From Nocardioides ungokensis (lineage in GTDB: Bacteria; Actinomycetota; Actinomycetes; Propionibacteriales; Nocardioidaceae), in contig NZ_CP059164.1 of assembly GCF_013466985.1 (NCBI RefSeq), positions 3,543,001-3,607,000 on the forward strand: a DNA stretch of 64,000 nt. Reading direction: 5' to 3'. How positions within the stretch are numbered: position 1 is the stretch's first letter; each line of letters opens with the position of its first letter. Made by a program: the position numbers and the translations under genes. Under the pieces are notes generated by a model. That model had not been told where the DNA came from. It was given only the letters and a program-made list of their open reading frames with translations, and made no database searches. Shown piece after piece: positions 37,968 to 48,257 of this stretch.

Positions 37968-38621
37968 ATGCACACGATCACACAGCTGGCCACCGCCTGC
38001 CTCCTGCTCCTCGCCGCCGCCTCGCCGGCCGCGGCCGACACGGTCATCGGGACACCGGGGCCGGACGTCCTGACCGGGACCGCGGCGGCCGACAAGATCG
38101 CCGGACGTGGCGGTGACGACGTGGAGCACGGTCTCGGCGGGGACGACTTCCTCCGCGGCCAGATCGGCTCCGACCGGCTCTTCGGCGGCACCGGCGCGGA
38201 CAACGTGCTCGGCGGCGCCGGCGCGGACCTCCTCGTCGGGGGACGCGGTCAGGACCTGCTGTCCGGCGGACGGCACAGCGACGAGCTGGCGGGGGGCTAC
38301 GGCGACGACGAGATCCACGGCGACGGCGCCCCCGACATCGTCGGCGACTTCGACCTCAGCGACAAGAACGCCGGCCCGGCCGACACCGACCTGCTCGTCA
38401 CCGGCCCCGGCGACGACACCATCCTGCTCAAGGGCGGCGAGGACCGGGTGGTGGCCGGGCGCGGCGCCGACACCGTCATCACCTACGACGACAACGCCCG
38501 CGACCTGATCGACTGCGGTCGCAACCGGGCCGCCGTGGGTGACCAGGTCACCTACGACGGCCGGCGCGACCCGCTGGACAGGCTGCGCCACTGCGAGCAC
38601 GTCTCCGTGGTCAACCGCTGA
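37968..38621 (+). CDS. Exported RTX-type calcium-binding repeat protein
   Basis: 217 residues. Signal peptide MHTITQLATACLLLLAAASPAAA; then about eight nonapeptide-like repeats of the pattern G-G-x-G-x-D-x-L-x (for example GLGGDDFLR, GGTGADNVL, GGAGADLLV, GGRGQDLLS), which fold as a calcium-binding beta-roll, and a non-repeat C-terminal domain with two Cys (DLIDCG, RLRHCEH) that could form a disulfide. Small stand-alone proteins of this type are frequent in soil actinobacteria; function unknown. A 148-base gap to dapE has no clear signals beyond a TTGACC at 37901. Confidence 0.85.
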   Translation: MHTITQLATACLLLLAAASPAAADTVIGTPGPDVLTGTAAADKIAGRGGDDVEHGLGGDDFLRGQIGSDRLFGGTGADNVLGGAGADLLVGGRGQDLLSGGRHSDELAGGYGDDEIHGDGAPDIVGDFDLSDKNAGPADTDLLVTGPGDDTILLKGGEDRVVAGRGADTVITYDDNARDLIDCGRNRAAVGDQVTYDGRRDPLDRLRHCEHVSVVNR

Positions 38622-38633
38622 GCGGTCCTGCGC

Positions 38634-41600
38634 TCAGGCCCGCGCCACCAGGACGGTCGCCTTCTCGTTGTCCCCGACAGTCACGGGGGTGCCCTCGCCG
38701 TCGGCGTCCTTGACGGCGTACGACGTCGCGAGGGTCTCGCCCGTGATCAGCGCCTCGTGGGTCCGGGCCGCCGACTGCACCGTCCCGGAACCACCGATGG
38801 TCAGGGCGATCCGGTCCGAGACGTCGAGGCCGGCGTCGCGGCGGGCCTGCTGGACGGCGCGGACCAGGTCGCGGGCGAGCCCCTCGGCGGCCAGCTCGGG
38901 CGTCACCGTGGTGTCGAGCACGACGAAGCCACCGCGCGGCAGCATGCCGGTCGCGGAGCCGCCGTCGGCCGACCCGGCCACGGTCTCGAGGGTGTACTCC
39001 CCCTCCTCGAGCGCGAGGCCACCGGCGATCACGGTGCCGTCCGGCTCAAGCGACCAGTCGCCGGACTTGGAGCCCTTGATCGCCGTCTGCACGTCGCGGC
39101 CCAGCCGGGGTCCGGCCGCGCGGGCGTTGACGGTCAGCTTCTGCGAGACGCCGTACGACGCCGCCTCGGGCGCGTCCGCGTCGAGCAGCCGCACCGCCTT
39201 CACGTTCACCTCGTCGGCCACGATCGACTCGAAGCCCTCCAGCGCAGCGGCGTCGGAGACGACCACCGTGAGCGTCGACAGGGGCAGCCGGTTGCGCAGG
39301 CTGCCGGCCTTGCGCAGCGCGGACGTGGCCGAGCAGACGTCGCGCACCTGGTCCATGGCCTCGACCAGCGCGTCGTCACCGGGGAGGTCCCCGGCGGCCG
39401 GCCAGTCGGCCAGGTGCACCGAGCGGCCGCCGGTCAGGCCGCGCCAGACCTCCTCGGTCGCCAGCGGCATCAGGGGCGCGGTCACCCGGCAGACGACCTC
39501 GAGCACCGTGTAGAGCGTGTCGAAGGCGTCGGCGCTGTCACCCCAGAACCGGTCCCGCGAGCGGCGGATGTACCAGTTGGTGAGCACGTCGAGGAACGAC
39601 CGCGTCGAGTCGCACGCGTTCGCCACCTCGTAGTTGTCGAGCTGGTGGGTCATCGCCTCGACGTACTGACGGCACTTCGCCAGCAGGTAGCGGTCCAGCG
39701 GGTCGGTCGACGACGTCGACCACTGCGCGTCGTGACCCGCACCGCCGTTGGCCGCGTTGGCGTAGAGCTGGAAGAAGTACCAGCTGTTCCACAGCGGGAT
39801 CAGCACCTGCCGCACCGAGTCGCGGATGCCCTGCTCGGTGACCACCAGGTTGCCGCCGCGCAGGATCGGCGAGGACATCAGGAACCAGCGCATGGCGTCG
39901 GCGCCGTCGCGGTCGAAGACCTCGCGCACGTCGGGATAGTTGCGCAACGACTTCGACATCTTGTTGCCGTCGGAGCCGAGCACGATGCCGTGGCTCAGGC
40001 AGGTCTCGAACGCCGGCTTGTCGAAGATCGCGCTGGCCAGGATGTGCAGCGTGTAGAACCAGCCGCGGGTCTGGCCGATGTACTCGACGATGAAGTCCGC
40101 CGGGAAGTGGTGCGTGAACCACTCGGCGTTCTCGAACGGCACGTGCACCTGCGCGAAGCTCATCGAGCCGGAGTCGAACCACACGTCGAGCACGTCCGGG
40201 ACCCGGCGCATCATCGACTGCCCCGTCGGGTCGTCGGGGTTGGGCCGGACCAGCTCGTCGACGTACGGCCGGTGCAGGTCGGGGTTGCCCTCCTTGTCGC
40301 GCGGCAGCGTGCCGAAGTCGCGCTCCATCTCCTCGAAGGAGCCGTAGACGTCGATGCGGGGGTACGTCGGGTCGTCGCTCTTCCACACCGGCACCGGCGA
40401 GCCCCAGAACCGGTTGCGGGTGATCGACCAGTCGCGGGCGTTCTCCAGCCACTTGCCGAACTGGCCGTGCTTGATGTGGTCGGGCACCCAGCGGATCTGC
40501 TCGTTGAGCTCGAGCATCCGCTGCTTCACGGCGGTGACCTCGACGAACCACGACGAGACGCCCTTGTAGATGAGGGGCTCGCGGCAGCGCCAGCAGTGCG
40601 GGTAGGAGTGCTCGTAGCTCTCGCGGCGCAGCAGCACGGTGCCGTCGGTGACCGCGCCGGCCTCCCCGGTGCCGCGGGTGGAGGCCTTGAGGTGGTCGAT
40701 GACGTGCAGGTTGGCGTCGAAGACGAGCATGCCCTCGTAGTCGGTGACCGGGAAGGTGAACCGGCCGTCCTTGCCGACCGGCATCACCGCCTCGATGCCC
40801 TCGCGGTCGGTGACCTCCTTGTCGACCTCACCGAACGCGCCGGCGGTGTGGACCAGGCCCGTGCCGTCCGTCGTCGTGACCGCGTCGTTGGCGGGCACCA
40901 CGCGGAAGGCGTTCTCGTGGCCCAGGTAGTAGGAGAACGGCGGGGTGTAGCGGCGGCCGACCAGGTCGCTGCCCTTGAGCCGCTGCACGACCTGCTGGTC
41001 GACGTCCTCGACGTCCTCGTTGCGCAGCTCGCGGGAGTAGGACTCCAGGCGGGCCTCGGCGATCACGTAGCGCTCGGTCACGCCGGTGAAGTCCGACTCC
41101 ACCACGACGTAGTCGATGTCCTCGCCGACCATGACGGCGAGGTTGGACGGCAGCGTCCAGGGCGTGGTCGTCCAGACGAGGGCCAGCTCACCGGTCTCGA
41201 GCCGGTAGCCGACGGTGACGGCCGGGTCCTTGACCATCTGGTAGACGTCGTCGTCCATCCGCAGCTCGTGGTTGGACAGCGGGGTCTCGTCGTTCCAGCA
41301 GTAGGGCAGGACCCGGAAGCCCTCGTAGACCAGGCCCTTGTCGAAGAGCTGCTTGAAGGCCCAGATCACCGACTCCATGTAGTCGGGGTTCATGGTCCGG
41401 TAGTCGTTGTCGAAGTCGACCCAGCGCGCCTGGCGGGTGACGTACTCGCGCCACTCGCCGGTGTACTTCATCACCGACTCGCGGCACGCCTTGTTGAACT
41501 CCTCGATGCCGAGCTCGAGGATCTCGTCGGTCGTCTTGATGCCGTTGAGGCGCATCGCCTCGAGCTCGGCCGGCAGCCCGTGGGTGTCCCAGCCGAAGCG

Positions 41601-41894
41601 CCGCTCGACCCTCTTGCCGCGCATGGTCTGGTAGCGCGGGATCAGGTCCTTGACGTAGCCGGTGAGCAGGTGGCCGTAGTGCGGGAGGCCGTTGGCGAAG
41701 GGCGGGCCGTCGTAGAAGACGAACTCGTTCGAGCCGTCCTCACCCGGGTCGCGCGCGTCGATGCTGGCCTGGAAGGTGTCGTCCTTCTTCCAGTACTCCA
41801 GCACCCGCTCCTCGATCTCCGGGAACTTCGGAGAGGAGGGGACGGCAGTGCTGTGGGGGCCGTCGGCGGCGGTGGAGACCTTGGGGTAGGTCAT
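38634..41894 (-). CDS. ileS: Isoleucyl-tRNA synthetase
   Basis: 1086 residues. Class I signatures: HYGH at residues 72-75 in [17 protein letters not shown] in [23 protein letters not shown] is present, the large editing domain is in place, and [14 protein letters not shown] follows. Start [14 protein letters not shown] at 41894. The reading frame also extends upstream into the T-box leader, which I exclude. The gene is preceded by a T-box that senses tRNA-Ile charging. Confidence 0.96.
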   Translation of the reverse strand: MTYPKVSTAADGPHSTAVPSSPKFPEIEERVLEYWKKDDTFQASIDARDPGEDGSNEFVFYDGPPFANGLPHYGHLLTGYVKDLIPRYQTMRGKRVERRFGWDTHGLPAELEAMRLNGIKTTDEILELGIEEFNKACRESVMKYTGEWREYVTRQARWVDFDNDYRTMNPDYMESVIWAFKQLFDKGLVYEGFRVLPYCWNDETPLSNHELRMDDDVYQMVKDPAVTVGYRLETGELALVWTTTPWTLPSNLAVMVGEDIDYVVVESDFTGVTERYVIAEARLESYSRELRNEDVEDVDQQVVQRLKGSDLVGRRYTPPFSYYLGHENAFRVVPANDAVTTTDGTGLVHTAGAFGEVDKEVTDREGIEAVMPVGKDGRFTFPVTDYEGMLVFDANLHVIDHLKASTRGTGEAGAVTDGTVLLRRESYEHSYPHCWRCREPLIYKGVSSWFVEVTAVKQRMLELNEQIRWVPDHIKHGQFGKWLENARDWSITRNRFWGSPVPVWKSDDPTYPRIDVYGSFEEMERDFGTLPRDKEGNPDLHRPYVDELVRPNPDDPTGQSMMRRVPDVLDVWFDSGSMSFAQVHVPFENAEWFTHHFPADFIVEYIGQTRGWFYTLHILASAIFDKPAFETCLSHGIVLGSDGNKMSKSLRNYPDVREVFDRDGADAMRWFLMSSPILRGGNLVVTEQGIRDSVRQVLIPLWNSWYFFQLYANAANGGAGHDAQWSTSSTDPLDRYLLAKCRQYVEAMTHQLDNYEVANACDSTRSFLDVLTNWYIRRSRDRFWGDSADAFDTLYTVLEVVCRVTAPLMPLATEEVWRGLTGGRSVHLADWPAAGDLPGDDALVEAMDQVRDVCSATSALRKAGSLRNRLPLSTLTVVVSDAAALEGFESIVADEVNVKAVRLLDADAPEAASYGVSQKLTVNARAAGPRLGRDVQTAIKGSKSGDWSLEPDGTVIAGGLALEEGEYTLETVAGSADGGSATGMLPRGGFVVLDTTVTPELAAEGLARDLVRAVQQARRDAGLDVSDRIALTIGGSGTVQSAARTHEALITGETLATSYAVKDADGEGTPVTVGDNEKATVLVARA

Positions 41895-41954
41895 CGGTGG
41901 CTCTCCTGCGGGTCGTCGTGCATCTCGGGCTGCTGCCACGAGGACGACTCCCCT

Positions 41955-42090
41955 ATCGGGGTCCGCGGTACCACCTCGCTTGCCGAACCGTGGGCTCGAC
42001 CGCTCGTTCACGGCTGTGACGGGCCTACCCGTCCGGTTCTACTGAGCCCGCGCGGGCCGTTCTTCCGGAGGCTCGCCGCTGATGACGGCT
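41955..42090 (-). promoter_or_regulatory. T-box riboswitch of ileS
   Basis: On the minus strand the core T-box GAGGTGGTACCGCGG lies at 41977-41963, followed by an ACCCC...GGGG stem. The acceptor-binding bulge reads TGGT; the variable T pairs with the A73 discriminator of tRNA-Ile, as expected. An ATC triplet upstream (near 42080) may be the specifier codon. The actinobacterial ileS class controls translation rather than transcription. Exact 5' limit is estimated. Confidence 0.8.
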
Positions 42091-42174
42091 CGAACGCCTG
42101 TGGTCACAGCGTACGGCCCGGTCCGCGGTGGGTGCCAGTCAGTTCCGGGCCGGGGGCACCTAGGCTGTACTCCC

Positions 42175-43125
42175 GTGACTGCGACACCGACCAAGGCCTG
42201 GGGCTACGGCCTCGCGACCCTCGACGCCGCCGGCACCGTGCTCGACGTGTGGTTCCCCGCGCCCGCCACGGGCGAGAGGCCGGGCGACGCAGCGGCGCCG
42301 GAGGAGCTGACCGCGCTCGCGGGCGACGACGACGTTCGCCGGGTGACCCGCGAGGTGCGCCTGGTCGAGGTCACGGACCTCCAGGCGCCCCCGACGTCGA
42401 CCGAGGACGTGTGGCTGCGCCTGCACCTCCTCTCGAGCCGCCTCGCGATCCCCCACTCGATCAGCATGGACGGGGTCTTCGGCCTGCTCACCAACGTGGT
42501 GTGGACCTCCGCCGGCCCCTGCGCGGTCGAGGGCTTCGAGGCCACGCGCGCGCGGCTGCGCGGCGCCGGCCACCACGTGACCGTCTTCGGGGTGGACAAG
42601 TTCCCGCGCCTGGTCGACTACGTCCTCCCCACCGGGGTGCGCATCGCCGACGCGGACCGGGTCCGGCTCGGCGCCCACCTGGCGGAGGGGACCACCGTCA
42701 TGCACGAGGGATTCGTCAACTACAACGCCGGCACCCTCGGCGCCTCGATGGTCGAGGGCCGCATCTCGGCCGGCGTCGTGGTCGGTGACGGCTCCGACGT
42801 GGGCGGCGGCGCCTCGATCATGGGCACCCTCTCCGGAGGCGGCAAGCAGGTCATCTCGATCGGCGAGCGCTGCCTGCTCGGCGCCAACGCCGGCCTGGGC
42901 ATCTCGCTCGGCGACGACTGCGTGGTGGAGGCGGGCTGCTACGTCACCGCCGGCACCAAGGTGACCGTCGCCGACATGGACGGCAAGCCCAAGGTCGTCA
43001 AGGCCCTCGACCTCTCCGGGACCAGCAACGTGCTGTTCCGCCGCAACTCGGTGACCGGCGCCATCGAGGCAGTGCCGTGGAAGAGCGAGGGCGTCGAGCT
43101 CAACGCCGCTCTCCACGCCAACTAG
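42175..43125 (+). CDS. dapD: 2,3,4,5-tetrahydropyridine-2,6-dicarboxylate N-succinyltransferase
   Basis: 316 residues from a GTG. Succinylates tetrahydrodipicolinate in the succinylase branch of lysine/DAP synthesis. The left-handed beta-helix (hexapeptide repeats) is clear: [64 protein letters not shown], followed by [31 protein letters not shown]. This is the long actinobacterial DapD form. Divergent from ileS; the ~280 bases between coding regions are mostly T-box plus promoters. Confidence 0.94.
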   Translation: MTATPTKAWGYGLATLDAAGTVLDVWFPAPATGERPGDAAAPEELTALAGDDDVRRVTREVRLVEVTDLQAPPTSTEDVWLRLHLLSSRLAIPHSISMDGVFGLLTNVVWTSAGPCAVEGFEATRARLRGAGHHVTVFGVDKFPRLVDYVLPTGVRIADADRVRLGAHLAEGTTVMHEGFVNYNAGTLGASMVEGRISAGVVVGDGSDVGGGASIMGTLSGGGKQVISIGERCLLGANAGLGISLGDDCVVEAGCYVTAGTKVTVADMDGKPKVVKALDLSGTSNVLFRRNSVTGAIEAVPWKSEGVELNAALHAN

Positions 43126-43128
43126 CCC

Positions 43129-44089
43129 ATGCGCAGGAGGACCGCCTCGGCGCTGGTCGGGGTGGCGGTGCTGGGGGTCGTCGTGGCCACCGGCTACGCG
43201 GTGCTGCACCACGTGACACCGCTGTTCACCCCGGACGGCTGCACCGCGACGGTCGACGGGCACAGCGTCTCGCTGAGCCCCGAGCAGGGTGAGAACGCCG
43301 CCCTGATCGTGGCGGTCTCCGTGCAGCGGGGCATGCCCGCGCGGGCCGCGTCGATCGCCCTCGCCACGGCGTACCAGGAGTCCAAGCTCTACAACCTCGA
43401 GCAGGGCGACCGGGACTCGCTGGGCCTCTTCCAGCAGCGACCGTCGCAGGGGTGGGGCACCCGGCAGCAGATCCTCAACCCCTACTACTCGATCAACGCG
43501 TTCTACGACGCGCTCGCCAAGGTCGACGGCTACGACACGATGCGGATCACCGCTGCGGCCCAGGAGGTCCAGCACTCCGGCTATCCCGAGGCGTACGCCG
43601 ACCACGAGGCCGACGCGCGGGTCCTCGCCTCCGCGCTCACGGGCAACTCTCCGCACGCGTTCACCTGTGTCGTGCGCGGTGACGTGCCGAAGGGGCGGGC
43701 CAAGCTCAACGACCTCGGCCTGACGCACCGCGCCGACTCCGTCCGCCGCGAGGTCGAGACCGTCTTCGGCCACCAGTCGCTGGGCGGGTTCGCCCCGGCG
43801 GCGTCTCCAGCGGGCACATGAAGGGCTCGGCCCACTACGACGGGCGCGCCATCGACATCTTCGAGCGCCCGATCACCCCGGCCAACAAGATCAGGGGCTG
43901 GGCGATCGCCCAGTACCTCGTCGCGCAGGCCGACCGGCTCTCGATCCAGACCGTCATCTTCGACGGCCGGATCTGGCGCTCGGGCTCCGAGTCGACCAGC
44001 GGCTGGCGCACTACGACCCGCCGGAGACCTCCGGCGACCCGGCGGTGCTCGAGCACCGTGACCACGTGCACGTCGACGTCTTCCCCTAG
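43129..44089 (+). CDS. Exported cell-wall hydrolase: lysozyme-like plus M15-like domain (two frame breaks)
   Basis: Reconstructed 320 residues. Residues 7-27 form an N-terminal membrane anchor or signal. The first domain has SIALATAYQESKLYNLEQGDRDSLGLFQQRPSQGWG, like a lytic transglycosylase with candidate catalytic Glu in YQESK. The second has GHMKGSAHYDGRAIDIF and DHVHVDVFP, the HxxGxAxD and HxH pattern of zinc M15/VanY-like peptidases. Single-base losses near 43793-43796 and 43993 interrupt it; repair gives FAPGGVSSGHMKG and SESDQRLAHYDPPE and 963 bases. Starts 3 bases after dapD, so it is likely co-transcribed with this peptidoglycan precursor gene. Confidence 0.78.
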
Positions 44090-44110
44090 TCCCCCACGCG
44101 CTCGGCGCCG

Positions 44111-45726
44111 GTGACGGATGATGTGCCGGTGCCACGAGTCTCGGAGACGGTCGACGACCGGACCCCCATCGCCGCCTCACGCATCGACGTGGCCGCACGG
44201 ATCGGTTGGATGATGCGCACCCACCGCAGCGTGGCGGGCCTGTCGCTGCGCGAGATGTCGGCCGCCCTGAAGGGGCAGGGCGCCCCCCTGTCGGCGGCGA
44301 CGCTGAGCCGGATCGAGAGCGAGGGGCAGCGGTCCCCGGCGGCGTTGGACGGCTACGAGCGTGCCTTGGGGTTGTCCGACGGCGCCCTGCGGGCACCGGT
44401 GGACCTGATGTGCCGCACCTTTCCCTACGCCCCGGAGGTCGTCGCGAGACCCGCGCCCCCGAGCCTGGAGCGCTTCAGCCTGGCCTTCGAGGCGATCGAC
44501 GTCGCGAGCCCGACCGGGGGCGCCTGGCTCGAGCTCGCCGGCAGCACTCCGGCACGGGCGTCGGCCTGCCCAGGACCCTGATGGAGCCCCAGGTACGCCG
44601 GCTCTCGCTCGAGCTCGCGCGCTCCACGGGCCTGGCCCGCTTCACGAGGCTGGAGTCACTGGCGATGCTGCGCTGCAGCGCGTACGGCGACCTCGTCGAC
44701 GAGGTGGTGCGCGGGCTCGTCCTCGCCCCGCACGCCCAGAACACCTGGGACCTGCTCGTCGTGCTGGCCGAGCGGCCCACCCCCTCGTTGCTGGACTGGA
44801 TGGCGACCCTGCTTCGGCACGAGTCGACCTACCTCGCCCGGGGCGCGTCGTACGGGCTCCAGGCGATGCTCGTCCGCGGCGGCCTCGGGCTCGAGGAGTG
44901 GACCGCCCTGCTGCCCCACCTCGAGCTGGCGTGGCACGAGGCCGACGGCGAGCCGGCGCGCAGGGCGGTGCTGGCGCAGCTGTGGGCCGCCCTCCCGCCT
45001 CAGCTCCAGGCGCGTGCCCGGGAGGCCTGCCCGCAGGAGACGGCGGCCCCGCCCGGACCCACCGTGTGGACCCGCAGCCGGCAGAACCGCCACTACCTGC
45101 TGGCCGAGTCACTCGCCCGGGCAGCGGCCGGGGCGACAGGGCACCCGGAGGAGCCCCTCCTCGCCCGGTTGCTCTTCGAGGCGATGTTCGACCCCCGCGG
45201 CGTCCGCATGTCCCACGCGACGAGCCTGCTCGCCTTCTCGCCCTTCGCCGACGCCCTCGTCCGCGTCCTGCTCGAGCCGCCGACCGGGCCGCTCGACGTC
45301 GGTGTGGCCGCGGGGCTGCGCGTCGCGGCGTTCTGCCACACCGGCGAGGTGCCGGCCGGGGTGCGGCCGCTTCTGGCGTCCGAGAGTGCGATCGACCTCC
45401 AGCACGTGCTGACCTTCTTCAGCCATGGGACCCGGCCGCTGCCGCAGCCCACGCTCGACCGCGGGCTTGCAGGGGACGAGATCACCGTGCGCCGCACCCT
45501 CCACTGCCTGGGCCTGACCGGCGATCCGCGACTGTCCGGGCTCGCCGCGGACCCGGCACTGCCGGCGTCGACGCGGGGTGGCGCCGGGTGGTGGGTGGAG
45601 ACGGGGCCACGCATCGACGCTGAGGGCGGTGGCCGCGGAGCGGCTGCCTGTCCCCCCGAACGAGGCAGCCTGCTCCGCTTGGCCCGGCCCCAACGTACGG
45701 GGGACCGTGACCATGCAGGATGGTAG
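44111..45726 (+). CDS. XRE-family regulator with long helical C-terminal region (frame broken near 44551)
   Basis: Reconstructed ~538 residues from a GTG. Residues ~25-90 are an XRE HTH (RIGWMMRTHRSVAGLSLREMSAALKGQ...LSAATLSRIESEGQRSP). The remaining ~440 residues are alpha-helical and Leu/Ala rich without recognised motifs (RRLSLELARSTGLARFTRLESLAML...). One lost G at 44551 breaks the frame; repair joins ELAGSTPGTGVGLPRTLMEP. The C-terminus may be wrong by a further slip near 45610. It begins 21 bases after the cell-wall hydrolase gene. Confidence 0.7.
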
Positions 45727-45799
45727 GCGAGCCCGCCGACACCGACCGCGTTGTTGCACCGCGGCGTCTGGTCGCAACAGCACCAGCGCAACGGCGGGC

Positions 45800-46900
45800 T
45801 CAGCCGGCCAGGCGCTCCACGGCGGCGTCGATCCGCTCGTCGGTGGCGGTGAAGGCGATCCGCACGTGGTGCGCACCCGCCGCACCGTAGAAGGTGCCCG
45901 GGGCGGCGAGGATGCCGCGTCGGCCAGCCAGGAGACGGTGTCCCAGCAGTCCTCGTCGCCCTCCGGGTCTGCCGCGACGCCCACAGGTAGAGCGAGGCCT
46001 CGGAGTGGTCGATGCGGAACCCCGCGGACTCGAGGGCCTCGCGCAGCCGGGCCCGCCGCGCGGCGTAGCGGGCGTGCTGCTCCAGCACGTGGGCGTCGTC
46101 GTCCAACGCGGCGATCATCGCGGCCTGCTGGGGCGCGGGCATCTGCAGCCCGAGGTTCTTGCGCACCGCGAGCAGCTCGCCGACCACGCGCGGGGTCGCC
46201 CGCGACGAAGGCGCACCGGTAGCCGGCGAGGTTGGACCGCTTCGAGAGCGAGTGGACCGTCAGGATCCCTCGGTCGACCCGCCGGAGATCGACGGGTGCA
46301 GCACCGAGACCGGGTCCTCGTCCCAGGCGCACTCGATGTAGCACTCGTCGGAGACAGGATCGTGCCGCGCTCACGGCACCAGTCCACGACCTTGCGCAGG
46401 TGGGCGGGCGGCAGCACCCGGCCGGTCGGGTTCGACGGCGAGTTCAGCCACAGCAGCGCCGGCGTCTCCGGGCCGAGTGAGGTCAGCGAGTCGGTCGCGA
46501 CGGCGCGCGCACCGGCGAGCACCGCACCGACCTCGTACGTCGGGTAGGCGAGCTCCGGGTAGGCGACCAGGTCTCCGGACCCGATGCCGAGGTGCCCGGC
46601 CAGCGAGGCGATCAGCTCCTTGGAGCCGACGACCGGCAGCACCGCGTCGAGGCCGAGGCCGACCACGCCGTGGCGGCGCGAGAGCCAGTCGAGGCAGGCC
46701 TGACGCGTGTCCACCCGGCCGATCGTGGTCGGGTAGCCCGGCGAGTCCGCGGCCTCGCACAGCGCGTGCTGCACGACCGCGGGCGTCGGGTCGACCGGGG
46801 TGCCGACCGACAGGTCCACGACGCCGCCCGGGTGTGCCCGGGCGGTCGCCGCGTGAGCCGTGAGGTGGTCCCAAGGAAAGTCGGGGAGCCGGCTCGAGAC
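45800..46900 (-). CDS. dapC: Succinyldiaminopimelate transaminase (five frame breaks)
   Basis: Reconstructed ~367-residue fold-type I PLP aminotransferase. It starts around SSRLPDFPWDHLTAHA; no proper start codon is in frame, so the N-terminus may also be affected. Seen: GVVDLSVGTPVDPTP, PGYPTTIGRVDTRQA, VGSKELIASLAGHLG, NSPSNPTGRVLP, VSDECYIEC, and TVHSLSKRSNLAGYR with the PLP Lys. Indels near 46355, 46269, 46202, 45974 and 45925 (four losses, one gain) interrupt it; together they restore a length divisible by three. Position next to the ferredoxin gene matches the actinobacterial fdxC-aminotransferase pair. DapC makes N-succinyl-LL-DAP. Confidence 0.85.
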
Positions 46901-46923
46901 CTTCGGCCGGCTCGGCCGCGGGC

Positions 46924-47249
46924 TCAGGAGTCCTGGTTCTGCGGCGGCAGGGCCGCGACGAACGGGTGGTCCTTGTCGATCTCACCCATCTTGGCCGCGC
47001 CACCGGGAGAGCCGAGGTCGTCGAAGAAGCCCACGTTCGCCGTGTAGTACTCCTTCCACTCCTCCGGGGTGTCGTCCTCGTAGAAGATCGCCTCGACCGG
47101 GCAGACCGGCTCGCAGGCGCCGCAGTCGACGCACTCGTCGGGTGGATGTAGAGCATCCGCTTGCCCTCGTAGATGCAGTCGACAGGACATTCGTCGACGC
47201 ACGCCCGGTCCTTGAGATCGACGCACGGCTGGGCGATGACGTAGGTCAC
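46924..47249 (-). CDS. fdxA: 7Fe ferredoxin (frame broken near 47140)
   Basis: Reconstructed 108 residues. [28 protein letters not shown] supplies the 3Fe-4S/4Fe-4S Cys pattern and [27 protein letters not shown] the second cluster, as in mycobacterial FdxA/FdxC. GTG start at 47249 has an AGGAGG 6 bases upstream. One lost G near 47140 changes HPDECVDCG into an unrelated frame; repair restores the family length exactly. Located just upstream of dapC on the same strand. Confidence 0.92.
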
Positions 47250-47303
47250 CAGATCCTCCTGAGGGAGCACGGGACAGCACAACTGTTCGGACGAGAGACA
47301 GCC

Positions 47304-47309
47304 TAGTAT
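47304..47309 (+). promoter_or_regulatory. Candidate -10 box for the GNAT gene
   Basis: TAGTAT, 7 bases before the GTG start at 47316, in the 66-base gap between divergent fdxA and GNAT genes. This spacing would give a leaderless message. No clear -35. Confidence 0.35.
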
Positions 47310-47315
47310 CCCGAC

Positions 47316-48257
47316 GTGCCAGCCTCCCCAGAAGCCCACCGCTTGGGCCCGCACGTGGTCGGCAGCCGGGTCGTCGTACGCCGGATCCTGCCGGGCGAGA
47401 CCGGCCCGTCGGGTGGTCCGGCGATGACCGACGTGCTCGGGATCTGCACGGCCTGGGGCGACGGCCGGTGCGTGATCGCCCCGGAGTCCGGCGACCCGGT
47501 GGAGATCCGGCTCGCGGACATCGTGTCCGGCAAGCCGGTGCCACCACGCCCCTCGGTGCGCCACCGGGTCGGTGCGCGGGCGGCCGAGCAGCACGCGCTC
47601 ACGCTCTGGGCCGGCCTCGAGACCGAGCCCCTCGGCGAGTGGGTGCTGCGCACCGACCCGGCGCCGGTGGGCCGGCTGCTCAAGCGGGCCAACTCCTGCC
47701 TGGCCATGGGCGACCCCGGCGTCGACCTGGACGCGGCGGTGGGCCGGATCGAGGCGTTCTACGAGGGCCGCGGCCGGCGCGTGCTCGCCCAGGTGGAGCG
47801 CGGCTCTGCGATCGACGAGGCGCTGTCGGCCGTGGGCTGGACCCCGGTCCCGGGCGGCGACGCCCACTTCCTCATCGCCTCCCTGGCCCGGGCCCTGCGC
47901 GCCGCCCGGTCCGCCTCCCGCTCGGCCGGCCGCTCGGCCCGCAGCGCGGGCGAGGCTCGGGTGGTCGAGGAGGGCGACCGGGTCCTGGTCGAGGTGGGGG
48001 ACGGCGCCGCGGCCGGCCGGGCGACCCTCGACGGCGACTGGCTCGGCCTCCACGGGCTGGCCGTCGACGAGGCCATGCGCCGCCGGGGGCTGGGCACCGC
48101 GGTGGTCGCCGAGCTTCTGGACTGGGGCGGCGAGCGCGGTGCGACCACCGCCTGGCTGCACGTCGAGGTCGACAACGAGCCGGCGCTGGCGCTCTACGAG
48201 GGGCTGGGCTTCTCGCCCCACCACACCTGCCGCTACCTGGAGCCGGTCTCCCGCTGA
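47316..48257 (+). CDS. GNAT-family N-acetyltransferase with N-terminal regulatory region
   Basis: 313 residues from a GTG. The N-terminal ~80 residues ([33 protein letters not shown]...[15 protein letters not shown]) look like a small beta-barrel module seen in actinobacterial fusions of this type; the C-terminal GNAT domain has [31 protein letters not shown] (acetyl-CoA loop RRRGLGT) and [29 protein letters not shown]. Substrate unknown. The 3' end overlaps the convergent DUF389 gene by 25 bases. Confidence 0.87.
   Translation: MPASPEAHRLGPHVVGSRVVVRRILPGETGPSGGPAMTDVLGICTAWGDGRCVIAPESGDPVEIRLADIVSGKPVPPRPSVRHRVGARAAEQHALTLWAGLETEPLGEWVLRTDPAPVGRLLKRANSCLAMGDPGVDLDAAVGRIEAFYEGRGRRVLAQVERGSAIDEALSAVGWTPVPGGDAHFLIASLARALRAARSASRSAGRSARSAGEARVVEEGDRVLVEVGDGAAAGRATLDGDWLGLHGLAVDEAMRRRGLGTAVVAELLDWGGERGATTAWLHVEVDNEPALALYEGLGFSPHHTCRYLEPVSR

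Noticed and set aside
38757..42788. Long plus-strand open frame opposite ileS
   Set aside because: Same reason: shadow of ileS and the T-box, no domain, crosses into dapD in another frame.
45730..45800. Inverted repeat AGCCCGCCG / CGGCGGGCT with an inner TGTTGC / GCAACA pair between the regulator and dapC
   Set aside because: A 53-base spacer and only a 9-bp stem; may be a weak terminator but not supported further.
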